Assembly (NCBI RefSeq): GCF_030764225.1 | Contig: NZ_JASAXH010000021.1 | Reading direction: 5' to 3' (one strand) | DNA length: 37,967 bases | Origin: Phocoenobacter atlanticus | GTDB lineage: Bacteria; Pseudomonadota; Gammaproteobacteria; Enterobacterales; Pasteurellaceae | Shown here: positions 17,821 to 26,225 of the stretch, piece by piece | Layout of the letters: every line of letters starts with the position of its first letter | Numbering within the stretch: the first letter of the stretch is position 1 | Translations under genes and position numbers: made by a program | The notes under the pieces: generated by a model | Told to the model about the DNA's origin: nothing | Seen by the model: only the letters and a program-made list of their open reading frames with translations | The model's database searches: none

Positions 17821-19170
17821 CTACTCCCCTGAAATTTTCAAACTCTCCAATAAAATTGCCCCTGTTTGAATATTTGATCGCAACTCCACATCATCACTCA
17901 CAGCAACTAAATTTTGATACATATCTTGTAATCTACCCGCAATGGTAATTTCTGCAACTGGATATTGAATTTCGCCATTTTCTACCCAAAAACCTGATGC
18001 ACCACGAGAATATTCCCCTGTTACCCCGTTAATGGCACTGCCCATCATTTCCGTTACAAGTAAACCCGTTCCCATTTCTTTGAGTAAAGTTTTTAATCCG
18101 CCTGTTCGATTTGATTTCACGATCCAGTTATGAATGCCACCTGCGTGTCCTGTGGATTTTAGCCCTAATTTACGTCCACTATAACTGGTAACAAGGTAGG
18201 TTTCTAAAATACCTGCTTTAATAATTTCTCGATCTTGGGTGCGTACCCCTTCGCTATCAAATGGTGATGAAGCTAATTGGCGTAATAAATGTGGGTGTTC
18301 TGAAATTTCAAACCAATTCGGTAAGATTTGTTCACCGAGTTTATCTTGCATAAAGCTCGCTTTACGATATAACGTACCGCCACTGATCGCCGTTGCTAAA
18401 TGACTAATTAAACCCGTTGCCACTTCATTGGCAAAAATCACAGGGACTTCTCTGGTGCTTAATTTTTGAGGATTTAAACGTTTTACCGCTCTCATTGCTG
18501 ACTGTTCACCTACCCATTTTGGTGATTGTAACTGATTAAATTCACGTGAAATCGTATAAGCATAATCACGCTCTAATTGATCATTATAAGCTGCAATCAC
18601 ACTGGTAGAAAGTGAATAGCGGCTTGAAAGATAACCTTGCAACATTCCGTGTGTATTACCATACATTCTCACACCACTGTGTGAATTAAAGCTGGCTCCT
18701 TCACTGTTTACAATTCGTTTATCAAAATTTAACGCACTATGTTCAGCTTGAATTGCCATTTCAATAGCTTGATCGACATTGATATCTGCTTGATGATATA
18801 AATCTAAATCAGGGGGATCAAAGGCTAATAATTCTTTATCTGCTAAACCTGCACATTCATCTTCTGAGGTATATTTTGCAATAGCCAACGCAGATTCCAC
18901 CGCTTGTTGAATGGATTTTGGTTGTAGATCTGAGGTGGATGCATTGCCTTTTCGTTTGCCCAGATAAACCGAAATTCCAAGTGACCCATCGTTGTTAAAT
19001 TCGATATTTTCTGTTTGTTCTAAACGAGTAGAAATTGATAATCCTGTAACTTTAGTAACGGCAACTTCTGCCTCTGCCCCTGCTTTTTTTACAATATTTA
19101 ATGCAAAACTAACCGCTTGTTGTAATGTTTCTTTTTGTTGTTGTAATTCTTCTTTTTTATTTAGTGCCAT
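17821..19170 (-). CDS. pmbA: Metalloprotease-related protein PmbA/TldE
   Basis: A 449-residue member of the TldD/PmbA family (E. coli PmbA is 450). With TldD it forms a heterodimeric protease in which TldD carries the metal-binding HExxxH; PmbA itself lacks it, and none is seen here. In E. coli the pair matures microcin B17 and takes part in degrading the CcdA antitoxin. Conserved family features include NTHGMLQGYLSSRYS, TGHAGGIHNW and the C-terminal GEIQYPVAEITIAG. AGGAAAA precedes the ATG. In E. coli pmbA is divergent from yjgA (darP); the same arrangement is kept here, but a toxin-antitoxin pair lies between them, ending only 15 bp from pmbA. Confidence 0.95.
   Translation of the reverse strand: MALNKKEELQQQKETLQQAVSFALNIVKKAGAEAEVAVTKVTGLSISTRLEQTENIEFNNDGSLGISVYLGKRKGNASTSDLQPKSIQQAVESALAIAKYTSEDECAGLADKELLAFDPPDLDLYHQADINVDQAIEMAIQAEHSALNFDKRIVNSEGASFNSHSGVRMYGNTHGMLQGYLSSRYSLSTSVIAAYNDQLERDYAYTISREFNQLQSPKWVGEQSAMRAVKRLNPQKLSTREVPVIFANEVATGLISHLATAISGGTLYRKASFMQDKLGEQILPNWFEISEHPHLLRQLASSPFDSEGVRTQDREIIKAGILETYLVTSYSGRKLGLKSTGHAGGIHNWIVKSNRTGGLKTLLKEMGTGLLVTEMMGSAINGVTGEYSRGASGFWVENGEIQYPVAEITIAGRLQDMYQNLVAVSDDVELRSNIQTGAILLESLKISGE
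18899..18907 (-). other. DNA uptake sequence core
   Basis: Exact ACAAGCGGT on the minus strand inside pmbA. Confidence 0.65.
19112..19120 (-). other. DNA uptake sequence with tail
   Basis: ACAAGCGGTTAGTTTTGCAT on the minus strand inside pmbA keeps both the core and the TTTTGCA tail of the Apl-type uptake sequence. Confidence 0.7.
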
Positions 19171-19185
19171 TATTTTTCCTAATCT

Positions 19186-19482
19186 TTATATAACTTGTTT
19201 TTGTTTAATTTCAAAAGTCAAATTTAACGCTTGCATTACTTTTAAAACGGTATCAAAACTAGGGTTGCCATCTTCTGATAATGCTTGATATAACCCTTTA
19301 CGACTAATCCCTGTTTTACGAGCGAGTTCACTCATATTACGTGCTTTTGAAACAGTCCCTAATGCAAGTGGTAACGCTTTTAAATCACCACTTTCAAGCA
19401 TTTCATTTACATAAATTGCAATAGATTCTTCATCCACTAAATATTTAGATGCATCAAATTCTTTTAAATCATCAAGCTTCAT
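19186..19482 (-). CDS. Type II antitoxin, HTH addiction-module family
   Basis: A 98-residue protein whose segment about 48-90 is a helix-turn-helix (ARNMSELARKTGISRKGLYQ, then GNPSFDTVLKVMQALNL), typical of the HigA-like 'addiction module antidote protein' family. It should neutralise the toxin encoded 2 bp upstream and repress the shared promoter. The preceding N-terminal part (FDASKYLVDEESIAIYVNEM) is the usual family prefix. It is the second gene of the pair and ends 15 bp before pmbA, so readthrough into pmbA is likely. Confidence 0.88.
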   Translation of the reverse strand: MKLDDLKEFDASKYLVDEESIAIYVNEMLESGDLKALPLALGTVSKARNMSELARKTGISRKGLYQALSEDGNPSFDTVLKVMQALNLTFEIKQKQVI

Positions 19483-19484
19483 CT

Positions 19485-19787
19485 TTAAACTCCTAATTCT
19501 TTCGCTATTTTATTTGCCTGTTTAATGTCTTTAGATTGCGTTGTTTTATCTCCACCACATAGTAAGATAACTAATACACCATTATAATTTTTAAAATATA
19601 CCCTGTAGCCTTTTCCTTCAGGAATACGTAATTCAAATATACCACTACCAACTGATTTATGATCACCTAAATTACCTATTTTTAAACGATCAATTCGTGC
19701 TGATATTCTTGCTACTGCTCTAAAATCTTTTAAGCTATCTAGCCACTTATCAAAAATAGGAGTGGTTCTAACACTGATTTTTTTCAT
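19485..19787 (-). CDS. Type II toxin, RelE/HigB-like
   Basis: A 100-residue protein from an internal ATG (MKKISVRTTPIFDKWLDSL); an upstream start at 19847 exists but would add 20 residues atypical of the family and place the coding region over the probable operator. The pattern DRLKIGNLGD..SVGSGIFELRI..GKGYRVYF and the C-terminal LCGGDKTTQSKDIKQA match the 'addiction module killer protein' branch of the RelE/ParE superfamily, typically ribosome-dependent mRNA endonucleases. The toxin gene comes first, as in higBA modules, and its stop is 2 bp from the antitoxin ATG. Activity is inferred from family. Confidence 0.87.
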   Translation of the reverse strand: MKKISVRTTPIFDKWLDSLKDFRAVARISARIDRLKIGNLGDHKSVGSGIFELRIPEGKGYRVYFKNYNGVLVILLCGGDKTTQSKDIKQANKIAKELGV

Positions 19788-19819
19788 TTCTAAAGTTTGT
19801 TTTGGTAGATTTGATAAAA

Positions 19820-19839
19820 GTGTAACCCTTAAGTAACAC
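19820..19839 (-). promoter_or_regulatory. Candidate operator of the toxin-antitoxin operon
   Basis: On the minus strand GTGTTAC and GTTACAC flank a CTTAAG-centred core, an imperfect 20-bp dyad 33 bases upstream of the chosen toxin start. HigA-type antitoxins bind such dyads. No promoter hexamers are certain here. Confidence 0.4.
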
Positions 19840-20013
19840 AAAAACAAGTTTTATTTTATGGCGTATTCTTTAAAAAGTTAGACACAATTATTCGAAGTCT
19901 TATTAACCAAGCAATAAAACTCCCTTTAGTTACATAATTACTATAAAAGTGAAGTGGTATTATAAAAATAAGTAGTACAATTTTCCCTATTTTTTGCAAA
20001 TTTTGTTACACTA

Positions 20014-20036
20014 TCTCTATTTAACAGATATAGAGA
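20014..20036 (+). promoter_or_regulatory. Hairpin covering the darP ribosome-binding site
   Basis: TCTCTAT (20014-20020) can pair with ATAGAGA (20030-20036) around a 9-base loop; the right arm contains the AGAGA that would be the Shine-Dalgarno for the ATG at 20043. If the transcript starts upstream, translation could be modulated by this fold. Confidence 0.3.
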
Positions 20037-20042
20037 ATGAAT

Positions 20043-20570
20043 ATGGCTAAGAAAAAGCATAATGAAATAGATTGGACAGATGATGAAGAAGAGATCATCT
20101 GGGTCAGTAAAAGTGAGATAAAACGAGATGCGGAAGATTTAAAAAAATTGGGCGCTGAACTAGTTGAATTATCAATCCCTAAACTAGATACTGTACCTCT
20201 TAGTGAAAAATTAAAAGAGGCGATTACATTAGCACAACGTTTAAAAATGGAGGCTCGTCGCCGTCAAATTCAATATATTGGAAAACTGTTGCGTCAATGT
20301 GATATTGAACCCATTCAAGACGCCCTAGACAAACTGAATAATACCCATAAACAACAGCAAGCAATATTACACAAAATTGAAATTATCCGTGAACAATTAA
20401 TCGAACAGGGTGATGCCGCAATTAATCATTTAATGACGGACTACCCTACGCTAGATCGTCAAAAATTACGTAGCTTGATTCGTGGAGTTCTAAAAGAAAG
20501 AGAAAATAATAAACCACCAAAGAATTTTCGTGAAATCTACCAATATCTGAAAGGAATAATGTTAAATTAA
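20043..20570 (+). CDS. darP: Ribosome maturation factor DarP (YjgA)
   Basis: A 175-residue member of the YjgA/DUF615 family, a factor associated with late 50S subunit assembly. Diagnostic features are the acidic N-terminal segment WTDDEEEIIWVSKSEIKRD and the central RLKMEARRRQIQYIGKLLR, with a basic C-terminal half. A start two codons upstream (20037, MNMAKK) is equally open; MAKKK was chosen because relatives begin MAK and because AGAGA lies at better spacing. It is divergent from the toxin-antitoxin/pmbA cluster, retaining the darP-pmbA pairing seen in enterobacteria. Confidence 0.92.
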   Translation: MAKKKHNEIDWTDDEEEIIWVSKSEIKRDAEDLKKLGAELVELSIPKLDTVPLSEKLKEAITLAQRLKMEARRRQIQYIGKLLRQCDIEPIQDALDKLNNTHKQQQAILHKIEIIREQLIEQGDAAINHLMTDYPTLDRQKLRSLIRGVLKERENNKPPKNFREIYQYLKGIMLN

Positions 20571-20596
20571 TTCTTATAAAACAATATATTATAAAA

Positions 20597-20651
20597 ACAA
20601 GCGGTGACATTATACGAAAAATTTGCAAATTTTTTAATACAAGTTACCGCT
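20597..20651. terminator. Inverted uptake-sequence pair after darP
   Basis: A perfect ACAAGCGGT core (20597-20605), a central ATTTGCAAAT and the reverse arm GTTACCGCT (20643-20651) form an imperfect stem (AGCGGTGAC with GTTACCGCT). Probable darP terminator and DNA-uptake site. Confidence 0.6.
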
Positions 20652-20845
20652 ATGATCTATTCATCATTAAAATAGTAACACTCAACTTTATTTTAAAAAA
20701 TAAACTTTTTTTGAAAATTTTGATAATAATCAAGATATAACAATTTATTTTAACTGCTAAAAAGTGTATCCTATGCAAGAATTTCTAATGCACATTTTAT
20801 TGTGTAATTTTATCCACTTATAAATAATTAAAATAGGTCTATTTT

Positions 20846-22045
20846 ATGTCTAATAAAAATTTAATTCTTATCCTTAACTGCGGTAGTTCATCTTTAAAAT
20901 TTGCAGTACTTGATCCTGTTACGGGTGATGAAACCTTATCAGGTCTTGCTGAAGCGTTTCATCTTGAAGATGCTCGCATTAAATGGAAGTTAAATGGTGA
21001 AAAAGGAAGTGCTGATTTAGGTGCAGGTGCTGCACACACACAAGCGTTGGATTTCCTTGCAAAAAATATTTTAACCGATGAATTAAAACAGAGTATTGCA
21101 GCGATCGGTCATCGTATTGTTCACGGTGGAGAAAAATTCACTGAGTCTGCCGTTATCACCGATGAAGTTATCAAAGGTATTGAAGATGCGGTTGAATTTG
21201 CGCCTCTTCACAACCCTGCTCATTTAATTGGAATTAAAGAAGCATTTAGAATTTTCCCTGAATTAAAAGAACGTAACGTTGCTGTTTTTGATACAGCATT
21301 CCACCAAACAATGCCAGAAGAAGCTTATTTATATGCTATTCCTTATGCAATGTATAAAGAAAATGGTGTTCGTCGTTACGGTGCTCACGGTACAAGCCAC
21401 TATTTTGTGAGCCGTGAAGCAGCAAAAACATTAAATATTGCTGAAGACAAAATTAATGTAATTACTTGCCATTTAGGTAATGGGGCATCTGTTGCCGTTG
21501 TTCGTGATGGTAAATGTATTGACACATCAATGGGCTTAACACCTTTAGAAGGTTTAGTGATGGGTACCCGTAGTGGTGATTTAGATCCTGCTATTCTTTT
21601 CTATATGTACAATACTTTAGGTATGAGTATGGCAGAGATTGATGAAACATTAACCAAAAAATCTGGATTATTAGGTTTAACTGAAGTTACTAGTGATTGT
21701 CGTTACGCAGAAGATAATTATGATAAAGAAGCACCAGCCAAACGTGCATTAGATGTATTTTGTTATAAACTAGCGAAATATATTGGTTCTTATATGGCGG
21801 TAATTGGTGATCGTTTAGATGCAATTGTCTTTACAGGTGGAATTGGTGAAAACTCTTCATTAGTTCGTGAATTAACCTTAAATCATTTGAAACTATTTGG
21901 TTATCAAATAGATGAAGAGAAAAACCTAGCAGCACGTTTTGGTAAAGCTGGTATCATCACAAAAGAAGGTACTCCAGTATCTATTGTTCTTCCAACAAAT
22001 GAAGAACTTGTGATTGCAAGAGATACGGCTAAACTAACCGCATAA
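20846..22045 (+). CDS. ackA: Acetate kinase
   Basis: A 399-residue ASKHA-fold kinase that converts acetyl phosphate and ADP to acetate and ATP, the energy-yielding last step of mixed-acid fermentation. The N-terminal LNCGSSSLKFA, the central AHGTSHYFVSREAA and ITCHLGNGASVAV, the MGTRSGDLDPAIL segment and VFTGGIGENS are the family signatures of phosphate, adenosine and acetate sites. The length is essentially that of E. coli AckA (400). It is followed by pta after 63 bp containing a hairpin, so the two genes are probably only partly coupled. Confidence 0.97.
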   Translation: MSNKNLILILNCGSSSLKFAVLDPVTGDETLSGLAEAFHLEDARIKWKLNGEKGSADLGAGAAHTQALDFLAKNILTDELKQSIAAIGHRIVHGGEKFTESAVITDEVIKGIEDAVEFAPLHNPAHLIGIKEAFRIFPELKERNVAVFDTAFHQTMPEEAYLYAIPYAMYKENGVRRYGAHGTSHYFVSREAAKTLNIAEDKINVITCHLGNGASVAVVRDGKCIDTSMGLTPLEGLVMGTRSGDLDPAILFYMYNTLGMSMAEIDETLTKKSGLLGLTEVTSDCRYAEDNYDKEAPAKRALDVFCYKLAKYIGSYMAVIGDRLDAIVFTGGIGENSSLVRELTLNHLKLFGYQIDEEKNLAARFGKAGIITKEGTPVSIVLPTNEELVIARDTAKLTA

Positions 22046-22055
22046 TTTAATTATT

Positions 22056-22087
22056 AAAACCTACCTAGAAGTAGGTTTTTTCTTTTT
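22056..22087 (+). terminator. Rho-independent terminator/attenuator between ackA and pta
   Basis: AAAACCTAC (22056-22064) pairs perfectly with GTAGGTTTT (22071-22079) around a 6-base loop, followed by TTCTTTTT. It probably reduces transcription from ackA into pta. Confidence 0.75.
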
Positions 22088-22108
22088 ATTGACCATAGGA
22101 ACTATACA

Positions 22109-24253
22109 ATGTCTAGAACTATTATCCTTATTCCAACGACTGCTGGAGTGGGTTTAACCAGTGTGAGTTTAGGATTTGTTCATTCTCTTGAACAAAAAGG
22201 GGCTAAAGTGGGTTTTTTAAAACCTATTTCTCAACCATCAAATGGAAATGACGAATTAGATCGTTCAACAAGCATCATCAGAACATCACAAACCGTTGAG
22301 GTGGGTGCTTCAATAATGTTAAGTGATGCAGAAACATTAATTGGTGAAAACCAAACCGATGTGTTATTAGAAAAAATTGTTGAACATCATCAAAAAATTG
22401 CTAAAGATAACGAAATTATTGTGGTTGAAGGGGTCATTCCTACACGTAGAAGTGCTTATGCAAATCATATCAATTATGAGATTGCACAAACTTTAGATGC
22501 TGAAATTATTTTGGTTGCTGCTCCAGGAACAGATACACCAGAACAATTAAAAGAACGTATTGATGTCGCTGCCTCTGAGTTTGGTGGACGTAATAATCCT
22601 AATTTATTAGGGGTAATTATTAATAAGTTTAATGCCCCTGTTGATGAAACGGGTCGAACTCGTCCTGATTTAACAGAAATTTTTGATTCATTCCAACATT
22701 TAAATCGTAATATAAATGTAAAAGAATTACATCGTTTATTTACAAAAAGCCAAGTGAAACTACTCGCTTGTGTAGAGTGGAAACCTAAATTAATTGAAAC
22801 ACGTGCTATTGATATTGCAAAACACTTAAGTGCAACCATTATTCAAGAGGGTGAATTACATACTCGTCGTATTCGTGGTGTTACTTTCTGTGCAAGAAGC
22901 TTACCAAATATGATCGAACATATGAAAGCGGGGTCATTATTAGTGACTTCTGCCGATCGTCCTGATGTGATTATTGCCGCCGCACTTTCTATTATGAACG
23001 GTATCGAAATTGGTGCAATTCTACTTACAGGTGGATACAAATTAGATTTAGGTGTAAGAAATCTGTGTCAACAAGCTTTTGAAAAAGGTGTGCCTATTTT
23101 CCGTATCGAAGGAAATACGTGGCAAACAGCCCTTAGTTTACAAAGTTTCAGTTTAGAAGTTCCTATTGATGATAAAGTGCGTATTGAAAACATCAAACAA
23201 TATGTATCAGAACAACTTTCTAGTGAGTTTATTACTCAGATTACTAACGATACAGCACGTACTAGACATCTTTCCCCTGCCGCATTCCGTTATCAATTAA
23301 CTGAATTTGCTCGTGCAGCTAAAAAACGTATTGTACTACCAGAAGGTGATGAACCTCGTACTGTAAAAGCAGCAGCACTATGTGCTGAACGTGGTATTGC
23401 AGACTGTATTTTATTAGCACCAGCTGCAGATGTACAACGAGTCGCTGAAGCTCAAGGGGTTCAACTTGGTAAAGGTGTAACGATTATTGATCCTGCGACT
23501 ATCCGTGACAACTATGTTGATCGTTTAGTTGAACTGCGTAAAAACAAAGGAATGACTGAAGTTGTTGCTCGTGAGCAATTATTAGATAATGTTGTTCTTG
23601 GTACAATGATGTTAGAAGCAGAAGAAGTAGATGGCTTAGTATCCGGTGCTGTACACACCACAGCAAATACAATCCGTCCACCTATGCAAATTATCAAAAC
23701 TGCACCAGGTAGCTCAATTGTTTCTTCAATCTTCTTTATGCTATTGCCAGATCAAGTACTGGTTTATGGTGACTGTGCAGTAAACCCAGATCCAAATGCA
23801 GAACAATTAGCCGAAATTGCTATTCAATCTGCGGAATCAGCAAAAGCATTCGGTGTTGAACCCCGTGTTGCGATGATCTCTTACTCAACAGGGACATCAG
23901 GGTCTGGTGCAGATGTTGAAAAAGTAAAAGAAGCAACACGTATCGCACAAGAAAAACGTCCTGATTTAATTATTGATGGACCTTTACAATATGATGCTGC
24001 CGTTATGGAAGATGTGGCTCGCTCTAAAGCACCAAACTCTCCAGTTGCAGGTAAAGCTACGGTATTTGTATTCCCTGACTTAAATACAGGTAATACAACT
24101 TACAAAGCGGTACAACGCTCTGCAGATCTTGTTTCGATCGGTCCAATGTTACAAGGTATGCGTAAACCAGTGAACGACTTATCTCGTGGTGCATTAGTTG
24201 ATGATATTGTTTATACAATCGCATTAACTGCAATTCAAGCGACACAAGGTTAG
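22109..24253 (+). CDS. pta: Phosphate acetyltransferase (long form)
   Basis: A 714-residue enzyme that interconverts acetyl-CoA and acetyl phosphate, upstream of AckA in the acetate pathway. The three-domain layout of the enterobacterial long form is visible: an N-terminal P-loop-like dethiobiotin-synthetase-type domain (IILIPTTAGVGLTSVSLGF), a middle DRTGG domain around residues 215-330, and a C-terminal catalytic domain from about 390 (KKRIVLPEGDEPRTVKAA, later STGTSGSGADVEKV). AGGAA precedes the ATG. The gene order ackA-pta is standard. Confidence 0.97.
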   Translation: MSRTIILIPTTAGVGLTSVSLGFVHSLEQKGAKVGFLKPISQPSNGNDELDRSTSIIRTSQTVEVGASIMLSDAETLIGENQTDVLLEKIVEHHQKIAKDNEIIVVEGVIPTRRSAYANHINYEIAQTLDAEIILVAAPGTDTPEQLKERIDVAASEFGGRNNPNLLGVIINKFNAPVDETGRTRPDLTEIFDSFQHLNRNINVKELHRLFTKSQVKLLACVEWKPKLIETRAIDIAKHLSATIIQEGELHTRRIRGVTFCARSLPNMIEHMKAGSLLVTSADRPDVIIAAALSIMNGIEIGAILLTGGYKLDLGVRNLCQQAFEKGVPIFRIEGNTWQTALSLQSFSLEVPIDDKVRIENIKQYVSEQLSSEFITQITNDTARTRHLSPAAFRYQLTEFARAAKKRIVLPEGDEPRTVKAAALCAERGIADCILLAPAADVQRVAEAQGVQLGKGVTIIDPATIRDNYVDRLVELRKNKGMTEVVAREQLLDNVVLGTMMLEAEEVDGLVSGAVHTTANTIRPPMQIIKTAPGSSIVSSIFFMLLPDQVLVYGDCAVNPDPNAEQLAEIAIQSAESAKAFGVEPRVAMISYSTGTSGSGADVEKVKEATRIAQEKRPDLIIDGPLQYDAAVMEDVARSKAPNSPVAGKATVFVFPDLNTGNTTYKAVQRSADLVSIGPMLQGMRKPVNDLSRGALVDDIVYTIALTAIQATQG

Positions 24254-24691
24254 TTTTTTACCCCCCTCCTAACCTCCCCCCGCAAGCGGAGGGAGGGATT
24301 TTTACCAGCGGAACCTCCTTCACTTGCGAGGGTGGGATTTTTACCAGCGAACCTCCTTCACTTGCGAGGGTGGGATTTTTACCAGCGAACCTCCTTCACT
24401 TGCGAGGGTGGGACTTTTATCAGCGAACCTCCTTCACTTGCGAGGGTGGGATTTTTACCAGCGAACCTCCTTCACTTGCGAGGGTGGGATTTTTACCAGC
24501 GAACCTCCTTCACTTGCGAGGGTGGGACTTTTACCAACAAATTTCCCTCCTCCGCTTGCGGGGGAGGGCTAGGGAGGGGGCATTACCCTGTTTTTGAGTT
24601 TAAAAAGGGTTAATAATATCCCTTCCTACCTATTTATTTGTTTGTTATACTGAATACTCATTAAAATAATCCCACAAATTTATAAAATATA
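24254..24691. other. Intergenic region pta to YdcF-like gene
   Basis: This 438-bp region contains the REP-like tandem array and about 100 bp of AT-rich DNA before the next gene. Short open frames over the array are repeat artefacts. The remainder presumably holds the promoter of the next gene, but no clear hexamer pair can be named. Confidence 0.7.
24258..24585. repeat. REP-like element: inverted GC-rich ends around a 38-bp tandem array
   Basis: The left end (about 24258-24297) and right end (about 24540-24585) are inverted copies built on CCTCCCCCCGCAAGCGGAGG. Between them are six tandem units of 38 bp (the first is 39) at 24298-24526, each carrying a degenerate half of the same hairpin (CCTCCTTCACTTGCGAGGG). 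It is far more GC-rich than its surroundings. It follows pta and may act as its terminator. No transposase is encoded. Confidence 0.85.
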
Positions 24692-25486
24692 ATGAGTTTA
24701 TTTCTTAAAACTGGACGTATCATTTTACTCATTATCGGTATGATACTGATAATTGACTGCTCTATATTATTTTTATTTCTAAAATTCAATTTTGGCACAG
24801 TTGTTCCTTTTTTAATTGGCGTGATTTTTGTTGCTCATGCTATTTTTTGGAAAAGAATTCAGGATTTTATTGCTCAAAATAAATGGCAAAAAAGAGTGTG
24901 GGATCTACTGTGGAGCTTGTTTATTATTTGGTTGATTAGTTTCGTGATTTTTGTACTCGCCCTTGTGAAACAAATTAACTCACAACCTCCTGCAACAAAG
25001 ATACAAGCAGTGATCATTTTAGGTGCAGGTGTAAACGGTGATAAACCAACTCCAACCCTTGCTAGTCGATTAGATAAGGCTGTGCAAATTATTCATCAAC
25101 AACCTACTTTGCCTACAATTATTACAGCAGGAGGTGTTGATTTTGGACGTGATGTGAGTGAAGCATACGTTATGGCAAAATACCTACAGGAACAGCATCG
25201 TATTCCCATAAAAGTGATTAATCAAGAAAACAAAAGCCAAAGTACTGAGGAAAATTTATTATTTAGCCAGCCGATTTTAATAAACAAAGGGATTAGTCCA
25301 AATACAGATAAAATTGCTATTGTAACTAATGATTTCCATACTATTCGAGCAAAAGCTATTGCCCAAAAACAAGGCTATAATAATGTTATTACAGTAGCAA
25401 GCACTACCCCTTTATCTATTCGTTTTAATGCGTGGTTTCGGGAATATTTTGCATTTATTAGTGGTTGGCTACTCAGAGAATATTAA
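24692..25486 (+). CDS. YdcF/ElyC-family (DUF218) membrane protein
   Basis: A 264-residue protein with three hydrophobic segments in the first 100 residues (about 8-30, 34-52 and 68-92), then a DUF218 domain starting at AVIILGAGVNGDKPTPTLASRLDKA and containing TAGGVDFGRDVSEAYVMAKYL and the late IVTNDFHTIRAKAIAQKQGY. E. coli relatives (SanA, ElyC, YdcF) affect envelope integrity, ElyC through the lipid carrier for peptidoglycan and enterobacterial common antigen; the catalytic activity is not settled. No operon partner is seen. Confidence 0.85.
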   Translation: MSLFLKTGRIILLIIGMILIIDCSILFLFLKFNFGTVVPFLIGVIFVAHAIFWKRIQDFIAQNKWQKRVWDLLWSLFIIWLISFVIFVLALVKQINSQPPATKIQAVIILGAGVNGDKPTPTLASRLDKAVQIIHQQPTLPTIITAGGVDFGRDVSEAYVMAKYLQEQHRIPIKVINQENKSQSTEENLLFSQPILINKGISPNTDKIAIVTNDFHTIRAKAIAQKQGYNNVITVASTTPLSIRFNAWFREYFAFISGWLLREY

Positions 25487-25609
25487 AAATCTGGTATAAA
25501 TAAGACATTTATTGTAAATCGCTTTTATTAAAGTAACAATTGTAAATTAAGAGTATAAGCAGTAAGATTTTGCTTAAAATTTACCATTTTTTAGCGATAT
25601 ATTAAAACT

Positions 25610-26137
25610 ATGACATTCAACAATTCAATTCATCACGAGTTAGCAATATTTGAGCCTTACTTGGCACAATCTATAACGATCTATACTCGTTGTTTTTCAC
25701 AACAAACTCAAACTGTCCAACAATTTGTAAACGAGATTGAACAAACGGCTCAAATACTCTCTAAACTCACTCAAAATGATATGGCTGAATTTTATTCAGA
25801 TAGGCTTATTTTACAATATCGTACCTTACAGAAAGGGATTGAACGATTAAAAAATAAAACTCATCAAAATGAAAAAATGCGTAAAAAGTTTCAATCATCG
25901 TACCGCTTCCCTAAAAATATTCACGCAATGCGACCGTCAAAACGTTTAGAAGAATATAAAAAAGCATTGCGTTTACTTAATGATAAAATCAGTTGGATTA
26001 TTGAACAAGGCTATGATGCTCAAACAATGGATGATAAAACTTACTGGCAGATTAAATTACAAGAAACCGATTTTCGCAAACAAAAATGTTTAGATGCCAT
26101 TGAAAAAACAGAAGAAGAGTTATTAAAAAGTAGATAA
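25610..26137 (+). CDS. priC: Primosomal replication protein PriC-like
   Basis: A 175-residue, highly charged, alpha-helical protein. It matches the PriC family in length and in the predicted long helices with RTLQKGIERLKNK and SYRFPKNIHAMRPSKRLEEY, followed by ALRLLNDKISWIIEQG. PriC helps reload DnaB helicase at stalled forks, especially when the leading strand has a gap. The family is weakly conserved, so assignment rests on overall pattern. It is followed by an uptake-sequence hairpin and then ppiB. Confidence 0.72.
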   Translation: MTFNNSIHHELAIFEPYLAQSITIYTRCFSQQTQTVQQFVNEIEQTAQILSKLTQNDMAEFYSDRLILQYRTLQKGIERLKNKTHQNEKMRKKFQSSYRFPKNIHAMRPSKRLEEYKKALRLLNDKISWIIEQGYDAQTMDDKTYWQIKLQETDFRKQKCLDAIEKTEEELLKSR

Positions 26138-26144
26138 GATAATC

Positions 26145-26200
26145 ACAAGCGGTAACATTACTTTCACTTTTTGCAAAAAAATGAGAGAATAATACCGCTT
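26145..26200. terminator. Inverted uptake-sequence pair between priC and ppiB
   Basis: A perfect ACAAGCGGT (26145-26153) with the tail ACTTTTTGCAAAAAAA, closed by TACCGCTT (26193-26200), forms an AAGCGGTA/TACCGCTT stem. Probable priC terminator and uptake site. Confidence 0.6.
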
Positions 26201-26225
26201 ATATATTTTAATAAAAGGATACAAA

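Noticed and set aside
19788..19847. Longer toxin start (MFLCYLRV)
   Set aside because: It adds an atypical 20-residue extension and overlaps the probable operator dyad.
24298..24526. CRISPR array
   Set aside because: The 38-bp units are directly adjacent with no unique spacers, and there are no cas genes.
24324..24613. Overlapping small open frames (75-93 codons) across the 38-bp array
   Set aside because: All three frames are open because the unit lacks stops and 38 is not a multiple of 3; the products are the same peptide repeated, and no ribosome-binding site is convincing.
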